From positions 2,232,001 through 2,296,000 of the forward strand of contig JARWIR010000062.1 in assembly GCA_029959085.1 (NCBI GenBank): 64,000 nucleotides of DNA. Direction: 5' to 3'. Origin of the DNA: Nemophila menziesii (Eukaryota > Streptophyta > Magnoliopsida > Boraginales > Hydrophyllaceae). Made by a program: the position numbers and the translations under genes. A model generated the notes under the pieces. That model worked only from the letters and a program-made list of their open reading frames with translations, was not told the DNA's origin and searched no databases. Of this stretch, positions 38,445 to 50,282 are shown one piece after another (within the stretch, counting starts at the first letter, position 1; the number at the start of each line of letters is the position of its first letter).

Positions 38445-39667
38445 ATGAAGATCATGCAAAAAGTTATTTATGAAGGAGAGACAAGTAAGGGGGAGACAAG
38501 TAATATTCATAACAAATCGTCTTTTCAACCACATAATCAACAAGTTAGTTACCAAAAAATTAATTATTTTGTTTATAAATTGCTTATTTATTTCAAGTGT
38601 TTTATAGTAGTGATTTTATATTAAATTCATAGGTAGAATTCTCTTTCCAAAAAAATAAGGGTATTGTTATACATGATGAGAATGTTAGAGGTCGGATACT
38701 CGCTCAACAAAATCTAAATCTCCAAAGAGAAAATGACCAAGTACGTTCAAAATTATATTTATACAAATTACTAAAAATTTTGTTAAGTATATCTAAATAA
38801 AAAACATATTGTTCATCAGGATTGTAATAGAACAAACAAAAAGGGTAAAGAAAAGGTCGTCCCCCCGGTTAAATCAAAATCCAAGCGAAAGAGTTCCCAA
38901 ATGGTACACTATATACTATAGTACTTCTATTTATTTAGTGTTCCAACAACCTTCATGTATAAAATTAACATTAGATTCATCACGAACAATAGGATCCAGG
39001 AAATATAGAGTTATCTAGAGCTGTATTAGCCCAACGTATCCGCCCAGAGAGAGAATGGTTAGGTCAAACTTCTCAAGTGACAAGTAGTGGTCCAGAATTA
39101 CCTTCATCGAATTCTCGACGACGACTAACTCGACATTTACAAAGATCACATGAGTTTTCATGTGAACGGTTGAATATTGGTAGATCACCAGATTCAACCC
39201 AAAACACAACAATACAATCTCATATTCAACCACAAGTTCAGTGCTCAAGTAATTCCATGGATCGAAATTCATTGACTCATGAACCAGAGGTTCAGTTGTT
39301 ATCTAAACGTAGATTAGGTCTAAGTTTACGTTGGAAAAAATATAGGTCACTTAAGATGTTAAGTCACAGGGACTCGCCCAGTGATACTCTCCATAAAACA
39401 ACTCATCTGTTAGGTAATCATGTGTTTGGTAGAAGTCCATTCACAACAAATCATATTAATCTATCAAATACACAATCTGTAGTTGCACCACGACATATCG
39501 GTGAATCCTCTCATTCTGAACACATTATTGAAACACCAACGAAATCATATCATGAAGAAGAATATGATACTGATGGAGAATATAATAGTGGAGATCATCA
39601 AGAATATACCATCACTGAAAATATAAATGAAGTACGTTTTTCGTTGGGAGATATGAATGTAATATGA
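38445..39667 (+). pseudogene. Helitron RepHel N-terminal exons
   Basis: Four exon-like blocks, each in phase 0 with GT-AG borders: 38445-38543 (MKIMQKVIYEGETSKGETSN..., ending HNQQ), 38633-38740 (ending LNLQRENDQ), 38820-38903 (DCNRTNKKGKEKVVPPVKSK...), and 38993-39667 (DPGNIELSRAVLAQRIRPER..., to a stop). The first may itself continue upstream, since ACACAG|GAC precedes its ATG. The last block is Ser/Thr/Arg-rich, lacks a known fold and is typical of the variable N-terminus of plant RepHel proteins. It ends in TGA at 39665-39667, exactly where the first Cys of a CX2C...LHW motif is expected. Confidence 0.65.
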
Positions 39668-42250
39668 CCGCATTGTAAAGCTTTACATTGGAAGGCTGAA
39701 AGATTAAAAAAACCTCATGTGTCTATTTCAAAATTTGGGACATGTTGTTTGGAAGGCCAAATTAATCTGCCCGATCTTATCACTCCTCCACCAGAAATTC
39801 AAGCTTTATACGATAGCTCAACACCACAGTCTATATCTTTTCGTCGTTACACTCGAGGGTATAATGCAGCTAACGCTTTTACAAGTTTGGGTGTCAAAAT
39901 GGATGAAAGGGTTGTTGGCGGAAGAGGACCTTCAGTATTCACAATTCATGGAGAATTGAGACATCGAACTGGTTCACCGGAGCCACAAGAAGATCGTGAT
40001 CCTACATATGCTCAATTATATATTTACGATCCTGATTGTGCCTTAAACTTTCGTAACATCCTAATCTAAGGAGTGATGTCTTAAGAACTATTCAGAATTC
40101 TATGTTGGAGCACAACATATTCACTCATAAATATCGCTAGGCTTCTGCAATCTTAAATTGACCTGATGTGTCCTCCAGAAATATTCCGGTGCACTTACAT
40201 TATTCTGCGGTAAAAGATCGTCGACGATATAATCTTCCAACTTCAGATGAGGTGGCTGTTATCATTCCGGTGGATGGAACCGAGATGAGTGCAACGAGAG
40301 ATACCATCTTACATTTAAAAGGAGATAATCAGTTCATGAGGATCAGTGAATGTCATCCAGCTTATCTACCTTTACATTATGTACTCATGTTTCCATATGG
40401 GGAACTTGGATGGGAACCAGGATTTAAACGATGAGATACTTCTCGCAATAGATATTCAAGAAAAAGGTTAATGCAAATGGATTACTATGGTTACCGCATA
40501 TTTTAGCGTCCTAACGAGTATTCGACAATTTTAAGAGGTGGTAAATTATTTCAAGAATTTTTGGTAGATGCTTGGGCCGCAACGGAGCAAAATCGTCTGA
40601 CATATTATAAGTTAAATCAAGATAGGTTCTGCGTAGAATTATATTATGACTTTACAAATGTTGTTACAGAAGGGTTGTCACCGAATAAAGTTGGTAAGCG
40701 GAGGATTCTTCCGTTTTCTTTTACAGAAAGTGCTAGAAATATGTTCGAAATATTCCAAGATTCAATGGCAATAACACGATATAACCAGCATCCAGATATT
40801 TTTCTGACAATGACAGCAAATCCAAACTGGCCTGAAATAACATCAGCTTTGCTTCCAAACCAGGAAGTATCTGATAGGCCCGATTTAGTGGCGCGTGTTT
40901 TTGAGTTAAAAAGAGCTCGACTATTGAAAGAAATTCATGAAAAAAAAGATATTCGGAAAACAAGTAGGAAAGGTCTTGACGATTGAGTTTAAAAAACGAG
41001 GTCTACCGCATATGCATGTGTTGATATTTTTGGATGGACATGATAAAATTCGAACAACTGCTCAAGTAGACATGTTTGTATGTACTGAACTTCCTGATTT
41101 AAAGAATGACCCGATTCTTTTTGATACCGTGGACAATTTTATGGTGCATGGACCCTGTGGTACTCGAAATCCTAACTCGCCATGTATGGAGAATAAAAAA
41201 TGTACTAAAAAGTACCCTAAAGATTTTGTGGATGCCACATCTATGGATCAAGATGGATATCCAATATACCGTCGCCGGAATGATGGTCGAGTTTTTGAAG
41301 TTAGGGGATACAAAATTGATAACAGGGATGTTGTACCATACAATCCATATTTATCCAGGATGTTCCACTGTCATATTAATGTTGCAGTTTGTGCAGGGAT
41401 AAGATGTGTCAAGTATATCCATAAGTACATATGCAAAAGTCATGATCGTACAACTATGGTATTAGGTGGGGATGAGATTCAACAATATCTTGATGTGAGA
41501 TATATTGGACCCCATGAAGCAGCATGGCAAATATTAGGACATATTTTACACGAAGAAGTACCCAATGTTGTTCGACTGCATATTCATTTACCGGGAGAAC
41601 ATCAGGTTGTTTTTTATGCAAGCAAATATGTGGAATCGATTATTTTTGGTGCTATGGATCAAAAATCAAGTCTGACTGTATTTTTTGAATGTTGCGCAAA
41701 TAATGAAGGTGCACGTGATTTTACGAATTTCCACAACATTTTGTTTGGAATAAAAATGATGCGATTTGGACACCTAGAAAACGATGTTTTGCTATAGGCC
41801 GCATGTATTTTGCTAGCCCTAATTGTGGAGAGAGATTTTATCTTCGGTTGTTACTTACTGTTGCCAAAGGTCCCCAATCATTTGAGTGTCTACGTACATA
41901 TAATAATACACTCTATGGTTCGTTCAAGTTAGCATGTGCTGCTAGAGGACTTCTAGAGGGAGATGATGAATGGGTACATTGTTTGGAAGAAGTGTCACTT
42001 ATGAAGACTGGTTATCAATTGAAAAGATTGTTTTCAGTTATATTGATGCATTGTAATCCATTACATCCATATGAGTTGTGGAAAAAGTTTTCACTAACAT
42101 ATGTGATGATCTTGCATCAAAGCTGCGTACATCTTATAGTATTCTGCAACCCACTGTAACTAGGTGGAAGATTATGACCTATATCTCTTGAATAACGTGT
42201 TGACAGAATCGGGAAAAGTTTAGACGACTTTCCACCAATGCCACAATCGA
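39668..42250 (+). pseudogene. Helitron Rep (HUH endonuclease) region, frameshifted
   Basis: PHCKALHWKAERLKKP and FGTCCLEGQINLPDL (39668-39775) form the zinc-type start. HYSAVKDRRRYNLPTSDEVA (40195-40260) and HPAYLPLHYVLMFPYGELGW are the Helitron_like_N domain. The HUH motif is KKRGLPHMHVLIFL (His codons within 41009-41017). The two-tyrosine motif YIHKYICK is at 41414-41437, so both catalytic motifs survive. Damage: a one-base frameshift near 40055; stops at about 40138, 40159, 40432 and 40503; a frameshift in an A8 run near 40940; a frameshift near 41722; and a decayed end (42160-42250). No working protein can come from this copy. Confidence 0.9.
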
Positions 42251-42257
42251 ATAGAAA

Positions 42258-43804
42258 TTGGACTCACCAATGAGAAATAGACTAATGTGTGAACATCAAC
42301 AACTTCAAAGGGAAGCACAAGAAATTGATGAACAATTGAATGTTGATCATCTTAATGATGCACAAAAACACGCTTACAAAAAAGTCATGGACTCCACTAT
42401 ACATAGTAAGGGAAAAACTTTTTTCTTGAATGAAGGTGCTGGAACAGGGAAGACATTTTTGTATAACACAATTGCAACAAAATGTCGGAGCTTAGGTTAT
42501 ACTTTTATAACTGTAGCTTCATCTGGAATTGCATCTTTGTTATTGAAAGGAGACTGAACTACACATTCAACATTTTCTACCGCTAAATATTTTAGAAGAT
42601 TCAGTTTGTGGATTTACTATACAATCGTTTCAGGAAGAATTGATGAGGGAAACAAAACTTATAATTTGGGATGAGGTTCCGATGCAACATTGAAATAGTG
42701 TGGAAGCTGTTGATCGAACATTACAAGATGTATGTGAAAATGAAAAACTCTTTGGGGGTATCATAGTTGTTCTTGGAGGTGATTTTCGACAAATTTTACC
42801 CGTTGTGCCTAAAGGTGTACGCGAAAAAATAGTCGGTGCTTCATTAAGACGTTCACCCATTTGGAAAAACATTGACGTGCTTACACTAGATGTCAATATG
42901 CGTCTTAACGAATCAATTACTGGGAATTCAGAATTTGCTACGTACTTAATGCATGTATATCTGAAATTGCGTTATTTGAGTTTTTTTAAATATTTTTACG
43001 TATTCCTTACATCTAATCAATTATTTATTATGATAGATTGGATCTAACCCACACGAAACTATAGATATCCCATCAATAATTCGAAAATGCAATGACTTAG
43101 ATAGCATATTATCATCAACTTATCCCGATTTGCATGTCCATGGAACATCAAGTAGTATATACTTGAATGAACGAACTATTCTTTCGGCACGCAATGATGA
43201 TGTTAGTGATATCAACAATGGAGCATTATATAAATTTCCAGGAGATGGGGTGACGTATCTAGCTGCTAATAAAATGGTTGAAGAGGATAATGTGGATCAA
43301 AGTATAACTTCTCGATATCCAAATGAATATTTAAACTCATTGAATCCAAGTGGTTTACCTCCATTTAGGCTGGAGTTGAAGGTAGGGTGTCCCATCATGT
43401 TACTGAGGAATATTGACCCTAAGGATGGACTTTGTAATGGCACAAGGTTGATGGTGGTCAGGTTCTCTTCGCGTGTTATTGAAGCAGAAATATTAACAGG
43501 AGATAAATCTGGAAATTTGGTGTTCATTCCGCGAATATCATTAACACCTTCCTCATCAGAAGTACCGTTTATAATTACAAGACGTCAATTTCCTATTCGG
43601 TTGGCCTTTTCCATGACCATAAACAAATCACAAGGACAGTCTATGAAGTACGTCGGTATTGATTTACGAACACCAGTATTTAGCCACGGACAATTATATG
43701 TTGCATTATCGAGATGTACAAATTATGATCACATCAATCTCCTTCTTCCTTCCGATGATGATCAGACAACATCAAATATTGTATATCCAGAAGTTTTGAT
43801 ATAA
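42258..43804 (+). pseudogene. Helitron PIF1-type helicase region
   Basis: Superfamily 1 helicase joined to Rep in active Helitrons. Walker A GAGTGKT lies at 42435-42455. The first part ends in a TGA at 42555-42557, where GGRT-like sequence is usual. Walker B IIWDEVPM lies near 42659-42682, followed by a TGA near 42690. It continues as [20 protein letters not shown] (42755-42815). A GT-AG intron fits at 42955-43036, since phase 0 is kept on both sides. The last exon carries [19 protein letters not shown] (motif V, near 43608) and [10 protein letters not shown] (motif VI, near 43690), then ends at YPEVLI with a stop. The C-terminal part is intact; the start is broken. Confidence 0.9.
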
Positions 43805-43950
43805 TTAACTTATTAATGGTATGCAATTGTATTATTGCAGGTTAAATAGATTAAATTAATATAGTCACTTACTAAGACTTTTTCTCAATCTCTGCTAAAT
43901 TTAATTAATAAAGTATCTTACTAATAATTTTCTCTATTTATAATACATAG

Positions 43951-44602
43951 ACCGACTTGAAGATAGTAAGAAAAAAGGAAATGACTATCTTTAAAAAGTC
44001 GTGCAGTAAGTCTTTTTTTGGCATAATTTTTTAATTGTTGTAATTATTCACTAATATATTTTATTGATAGCAGTATCACAAGGAACTCGAGTGTATCGTA
44101 AGTCAAGTATTTCTTATCAACATCACATGGTCAAATATACTATATCATTGCATTCATGCGTAGGTTAAGAAACTTCAGACAAAAAATGTTACTATTACAT
44201 TACGTGACGAGGAGGATTTATATCGCATCAAGTCACCACAGGTCATACAGATCTGTTTGCTTACTTTATATTTGATAAAATCATCAACATTATATTACTT
44301 AACTTTGAATAAATGTAATATTTATAGGATTGGAAGATGAAGACACGTCTTGATTGGATAAAAGGAAAACGCTTAGCTAAATGGAATTATAATCATATGG
44401 TATAAAACTTCATCATATATTTTTTATTTTATACGATCTATTCATATTATCTATCACATGATCACTAACTTCAATATATTTAAATAACCAGGTTGTTGTT
44501 GCGGCTCCGGTTATTGGAAGATATATCCCTGTCAATGTAAACACATGGTGTAGAGTTATGAGAGATATGCACGACTTGAATGATGTTCAAATGCTTCCTT
44601 AG
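43951..44602 (+). CDS. Unrecognised five-exon gene carried on the Helitron
   Basis: Candidate exons, all AG-acceptor to GT-donor and all phase 0: 43951-43965 (TDLKI), 44071-44097 (QYHKELECI), 44164-44241 (26 codons, VKKLQTKNVTITLRDEEDLY...), 44328-44399 (24 codons, DWKMKTRLDWIKGKRLAKWN...), and 44492-44602 (36 codons plus TAG, ending MHDLNDVQMLP). No stop or frameshift appears inside them, unlike the Rep and helicase parts. They start 147 bp after the helicase stop and could be either an alternative 3' end of the RepHel gene or a captured host gene fragment. No start codon is assigned. I do not recognise the family; the first two tiny exons are the weakest. Confidence 0.5.
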
Positions 44603-44987
44603 ATTATGTTTTTTAATTTTCTATAGGGTGGAGATTTTCTAATATTATGTTTTTCTATTAGATAATGTTTTTCTATTATACATTATGGTGTAGATTTCCT
44701 TAAATTGTATGTGTTTATTTTTATGGTGGATATTTTGCTAAACTAGATGATATTTTTTATCATCTTTATGATTATTAATATTTTCTTAGGTTGTTAATGT
44801 TTTTTTTGGTTTATTATGTACAGGTAATTTGTACTCTTGGACGTTATTATAAGTACTACAACTGAATGGATATAGAGTATTGTTAAAATCAATTTATGTT
44901 GCGTAATAATTTACTAGATAATAATACTGTAAATTTACGTAAACTCATGAGGTTTCTTTGATAATTATAATCATACAGTCTTTAAAT

Positions 44988-45016
44988 AGTAACCCTCGGG
45001 CATGAGTTATATCTAG
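44988..45016 (+). other. Helitron 3' terminus: hairpin and CTAG
   Basis: TAA-CC-CTC, a GGGCAT loop, then GAG-TTA form a short stem with a CC bulge, followed four bases later by CTAG and a host T. Helitrons end in CTRR with a subterminal hairpin; this hairpin is weaker than usual, but the end is fixed independently by the intact sequence in U6 and U8. Confidence 0.8.
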
Positions 45017-45814
45017 TAGTTACAAATGGAGTCATTATGTGTTTCTTTATTAAAATAGAGACTTTTCCTATGTCTTATATATAATAAATGGTAATATTTT
45101 TGTCTTTTATTCGTTAAATTAGTCAGAGTGATATATCTCTTTTTTCCAATTTAGTCCCTCATTGTCAATAAAATTTTAAGATTATTTCTCCATGTTTTTA
45201 AAGTGTCCTACTCTTAGTCCCTCCAGTTTAAACGGGAGAGAATCTTAACATTTATATGCTTGAAGTTTGCATTCTTTCTTTTGAATTTCCTATGTTACCA
45301 TTGTTCCAATTGTATGCCTAAAATGACGACTTTTCACATTAAAAGAATGAATATAAAGGTAATATGGTCATAATTAAAATCGTGTGTACTAGATGCAAAT
45401 GATAATCACATATAATGACATAGTGTAAGGTTAACTGATGTTCGAAATGTAAGACAACTTCCACCAAACAACAAGTCCAATGGGATTTTGCATCTAGGGA
45501 TTAAGCAACAACAATATCGACCATATGCCATCTTCTAGCTTGACCACTAAAATATCACCCCTATTCCTTCTACTATGACAATAGGAATAAATTAACTTTC
45601 AACACCGAGAACTTTGACATTCACAACTAGGATTTCTAGTCAGGATCACGAGGGATTTGGCATTTCGCAGTTTGAAACTAAAATGCAGAAGTTATGTTAA
45701 TTACTGCTATCGTGGTTTGAACTAGGATTCCACTTAGGAAAAACAGATTGGGTTATTCAAACCTAATTAGTTAGTCCATGGAATCCCTAATTAGTTTTTA
45801 ATCCTATATATATA

Positions 45815-46840
45815 ATCAAATATGATTAGCGAATCAATTTTGGCAAGAATTTGAGCTCACTCTAGTAATTTGAGAAGAGAAGAGGCGCATGCAGCAAAGA
45901 GAATAGGAAGAAGAATTACATCACCCTCTTCGTGTCCTTCCTTGTTAGTTTCAAGAAACCAAGACTCAAAACTACCCGCATCATCACAAACCTTCATTGT
46001 TTTGGGACATGAAAGAAAGATATGTTTCATCATTTCTTCTGGGAGATTATAAAAGTGGTATCTTTAAGTGAAGGAGAATTACACATTATAAAATATAACT
46101 CCAAACCAAATATTATCATTACAACACTAAAATATAAAAAATAAGTTTTATTGGTATGTTTGCATACCAAATTGTTATTCAAAACGATGTATATGTAGGG
46201 CTGTTGGATGATGAAGGTTTTGTAAATTTTTTAGTTTTAAGGGAGTAATAACTTGATAGCTTAAATTTGTCTTATAGCTTCCCTTAGTTGAAAGAGATGA
46301 AATAACTTTATCTTCCTCCCCCAAAGAATGGAACGGGATACAAACAATGAATTTCAATGCACCTGAAACATTTTTAAAATAAGCTTAGTAGTTCTACCTA
46401 ATCCATTAGCACATAGGAGTTCCCATAACTTTTGAACATTTTCATAATCTTGTAATTTGATCAGGATATGAGCCGATATCCATTTGTCACTCCAATAATC
46501 AATCACCGTTCCATTCAGATTCCCATGATGCATCCATATTTAAAAACCTCTCTAACGACCATGAGTCTTGTCTAGGTCGAAGAAAAAATTTCTTTGTTTT
46601 GGAGAGTAACAGAAATAGTTATTTGGGAAATATAGTCCCTTAATATATTTGAAAACAAAATAAACAAGTTTCTTGAGAAGCCTCAAAGCAATAGATGGTA
46701 GGATTTTTATGTTCATTGCTTCAAATTTTCGGAAACCCATTCCTCATTTCTATTTTATTGTCTTAATTTTGCTGTAGGATTTCGAAAGAATCCTTTTATT
46801 TTGACCCAAAACATAACATAAACTTGCCACCATTCTCGAT
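45815..46840 (-). mobile_element. LINE relic in U7
   Basis: Minus-strand GFRKFEAMNIKILPSIALRL and YIKGLYFPNNYFCYSPKQRN (46740-46552), MKFIVCIPFHSLGEEDKVIS (46357-46175), and the zf-RVT-like region near 46050-45880. It is almost the same as in U8. It ends at an unoccupied hAT site with two extra A (TCGATAAAGGT, 46836-46846). Confidence 0.78.
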
Positions 46841-48263
46841 AAAGGTATGTTCCAAAGGCTTTAGGAAATTTAAAAATCAACATTAAATAATTAGAAATGG
46901 ATGGGAGCTGAACCTAACACCTAGTTCAAAATTAATGTATTAAATTATAGCCTTTTTGCACATCTAAGAATTGGAGTATTTAAGGCTAACCATGAAGAGT
47001 GAGTAATCCGTGAAGAGTAAGTTAGATAGGCTCAAACACTCTCTGTCAAGCTTAATCCTTTAAATATTACCCTATTTATTTGAAAATTAATAAGACATAG
47101 TTGTGCTTAGTTCATGAGACTGAAAAATTGCGAGATGGATCTCTTATCATTGAAGCCACATTTATATAATGAATAATCTCTTATCACGAGACTACATTGG
47201 ACTTTCGAAGAATCCCTAATTATCGAAGATAATTTGGAAAAATGCGTATTTTTGAGGAGGAAATGCACATTAAATTTGAATACGAGAAGAATTCCCCTAT
47301 TAGTTATCTTTGGAAGATCAATAATCATTTTTTGTACAAGTTTTCTTTGATCAATTAGTTATCTCTAAAATATATCTTTAAAAATATTTCAACCCAAAAA
47401 TGTGATTGGCTTAGTAAAACTCACAGTTCATTATCTTTTCTTATTCTCCAAATAATATGGGAAATTATATGATCTTGTACTGAACTTCCATCTGTACTGT
47501 ACTAAGGGGTAAAACTAACTTGTTATATCTCAAAAAGATCCCTACAATAGAAATTTAGATTTGACGAGCCCCTTCCTCTTCTCTATTACTACAAATACTA
47601 TAGATACCCATATAGATTGACTAGGAACAAAATAGGGCCCTAAAAAATTTCAACAACTAAAATATTTGAAAATATGATACCATTGTTGTAAACATAACTC
47701 AAAATTCAAGGAGTTTAAGGCTTATTGGAAAATGGTAGAAAAGATATATTGTTTAAGGTAAATAACATAATTTTTTAGAAATACATTGAGCTTTAGAATA
47801 CATCACCAATGGTGAATAAATTTTTAATTCATTAAATACAAAATTTAAATAATTAACAGTTGATTATCTCGGATAAATCTATACTTTTATAAAAAGTATT
47901 TCAAAATCCTAAAAACTATGATAAAAACATAATTAACCATGAATATATTGTTTCTTTCACAACAAAGGATTTTAAATCTCTTTTATCTATAAGCATTTAT
48001 GATAATTGGAAAATGTGTTATAATTAAACCTAAAGGGTTAACTTTTTCTTTTATATAATCTTAGAATATTTTAGACTAGTAAGGTTTCAATGGCTTCGAA
48101 AGAATAATAAATACTCCTTTATCTTAATGATAAAAATTAGTTTTCAAAACCCGATATATCAAAATATGTGTTTTGTTAATTTTTTGTATGAATTTAAAAT
48201 ATTGTATATTTAATAAGTTTAGATTTTTTGGCACGAGCTTAGTTCATTGGGTTCAAATGACAA

Positions 48264-48397
48264 GGCCCATTTTTAGTCCAACCGGAATTTGCTTCTAGAA
48301 CTTCACAAACCCTAGACTATGTTTTAAAAATAAAGCTCCGCCGCCACATTACCAAAACCTAGTGATTATAATTATTTTTACACCTCTATTTTATATT
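48264..48397 (+). promoter_or_regulatory. Promoter-like region ahead of the U8 array gene
   Basis: GGCCCAT at 48264-48270, AAACCCTAG at 48307-48315 and an AT-rich TATTTTATATTA stretch near 48387 lie ahead of the ATG at 48472. The arrangement and spacing match U7. Confidence 0.48.
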
Positions 48398-48471
48398 AAT
48401 GAACCATTAAGCTTTCTCTTCTTTGTACAATATTATATGCTTCTTATTCTTTCCCCTACCCTCTGAAAAAA

Positions 48472-50282
48472 ATGTTTGATCTAATTTCCTCATATAAGGA
48501 ACCAAATTTCCAAAACCTTGAACCCTTTGTGTTAGGATCTGACACATTTATATATGTGCAAGACAACTACTTGGTTCAAAATGGTGGAAAAGATGGTGTA
48601 CACACTCCAAAACCAACCATAGTAGTTTATTTTATGTCCAAGTCAAATAAAATGGTTTTATTAAATTCTATGGAAACTACTACTACACATCATAAGCCAA
48701 AGAGACAATACTTTATACTTGGCTTAGTTTATTGGGTAAATATACTCCATACCTATATATAATATTTTTGAATTTTTTTTATGATATTTGTTTATTTAAT
48801 GTCATGTATGTAAATTTTTCTGTGATTTATGTATGTGTGTCTCAATTAATTTTGTTATTTTTCAGTTTCTTGACTTAAACAAGATTAATAAAATATATTG
48901 TGAAAATATAGATCAATTATTAAAGCGGCAAGATTTTTGTAGTTGTGATGGATTTAACTGTTTAGTTCAAAAGGATGGTTATATTTTAATTCTAAATCGA
49001 ATAGGTGTGACATAGAGGAACAAAGTGGTTGAAAAATTAGGTACTTCTAGTATGTGTAGTGGTATCTAATAAATTGATTTATTTGGATTTTATTATAAAC
49101 AAGATCCATATGTTATACATTTTGAATGGAACTTTATGTTCCTCCCTAGACAAGAGAAGTTGACATTTTATATACTATCATTGTTTACTATTATATTAAT
49201 ATTGAATTCTCCTCCAAAGGTGAACCATTAGAAAGATATATAGTTTGGTGATCTGTTTTTCTTTTTACTTTTTTATACTTTGTAAAATTTGTTATTATTT
49301 TTTAATTTAACAACTTTAGAAGGTTAGGTACTTTATGGAAATGTTCTTTAAAAATTTTAAATTCTATAGACCAATTTTTTATCTTTATTATACAAATGTG
49401 TCTCTATATTTGTGATAACAGATAGGTAGATATTAGTTGATGTACTTGTGCTTGTCTTAGAAATAAATTGGATTTCGAGATCCATCCATTACGTATTAAT
49501 ATTTTAAAAAATAAAATTATTTTTGTTTGGATATATATTTCTTTTATAAGACCATATAAATATGTTTTCTCCTTGATAGTATGATAAAGAGGAACAAAAA
49601 TCCATTCACAGTCATATAAATTTGATTAAATAATATTCGTTTATACTTTTGATAGGTTATTTGTTTCGTGAAGAACTTTTATTGTTCAAATGACAAGGTC
49701 GTTGGCCATTACATTTCAATAAAGTAAGGTTTTCCTTCTAGTATACAATAAATTTATGGACTTCAGTATAATTCTTTTAGATTTTTCTCTCACATTTGCT
49801 TTGATAATATAATTAAATATGATGATTAGTTATTAATACAGTTAAATATGAAACTTTTAAAAGGTGATCTGACTATCTTCACCATCAACGATAAAGCTCT
49901 GAAGCTCCAGCTGGATTTGCTCAGGTTTCATTCCTTGATGAGTAGATACAACCCCTAAAGACAAACCCAAATATGATTCTGATCCCTACGCTCAACGCTG
50001 ATAATGGAATTTGCTTTTGCTGCTCCATTCGTTTTCCTATCGAATCATAAACTTAAACGAGATGTAATGAAAAATGTTCAATATCAGAGACTTTATGAAA
50101 AAGAGAATTGTAAGAGGTGTGGCCGGATGGGGATATATATAAAAATGGCTCTCACCTGGTGGGTGAAATCTTTATCTGCATTACACTCTAGTTTGACCAT
50201 AATTATATATGGATTCATTATGTGTTTCTTTATTAAGAAAGAGACTTTTCCTATGTCTTTTTTAATTATAAAGTCAAAGTAA
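48472..50282 (+). pseudogene. Unrecognised array gene, U8 copy (best preserved)
   Basis: Block A is open from ATG 48472 to 48762: MFDLISSYKEPNFQNLEPFV, LGSDTFIYVQDNYLVQNGGK, DGVHTPKPTIVVYFMSKSNK, then ETTTTHHKPKRQYFILGLVY. A GTAAAT donor would end it at W. Block B is open to 49015. Block F (49656-49723) has acceptor GATAG, donor GTAAGG and reads VICFVKNFYCSNDKVVGHYI. Block G (49843-49960) reads KLLKGDLTIFTINDKALKLQ then LDLLRFHSLMSRYNP and a stop. Block H (50004-50282) is open for 92 codons. I cannot join all the blocks in one phase, so this is probably still a pseudogene, but it is the copy to test for expression. Confidence 0.55.

Larger units (their letters stand above)
36313..45016 (+). 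mobile_element. RepHel Helitron inserted in U7
   Basis: An 8.7-kb block absent from all other units. The 3' end is CTAG at 45013-45016, preceded by a small hairpin (TAA..CTC / GAG.TTA, 44988-45009) and followed by T. Comparison with U8 shows the host site as CCA|TAGTTA-like, so the element sits between A and T without a target duplication, as Helitrons do. The 5' end is not recognisable: array sequence stops at 36312, about 107 bp of host sequence are missing, and no TC terminus follows an A there, so a deletion probably removed the true 5' end. Carries Rep and PIF1-type helicase sequence plus a second multi-exon gene. Confidence 0.93.
34696..48471 (+). repeat. Array unit U7 (split by the Helitron)
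   Basis: Left arm 34696-36312, Helitron 36313-45016, right arm 45017-48471. Without the Helitron the unit is about 5.07 kb. It lacks the hAT MITE, and about 107 bp of block H are missing at the Helitron's left junction. The right arm is nearly identical to U8. The stretches 45060-45800 and 46850-48230 hold no gene. Confidence 0.92.

Noticed and set aside
39015..39272. Minus-strand frame in the Helitron N-terminal exon, and similar ones at 40733 and 42630
   Set aside because: Shadows of the + strand RepHel reading frame, which has recognisable domains.
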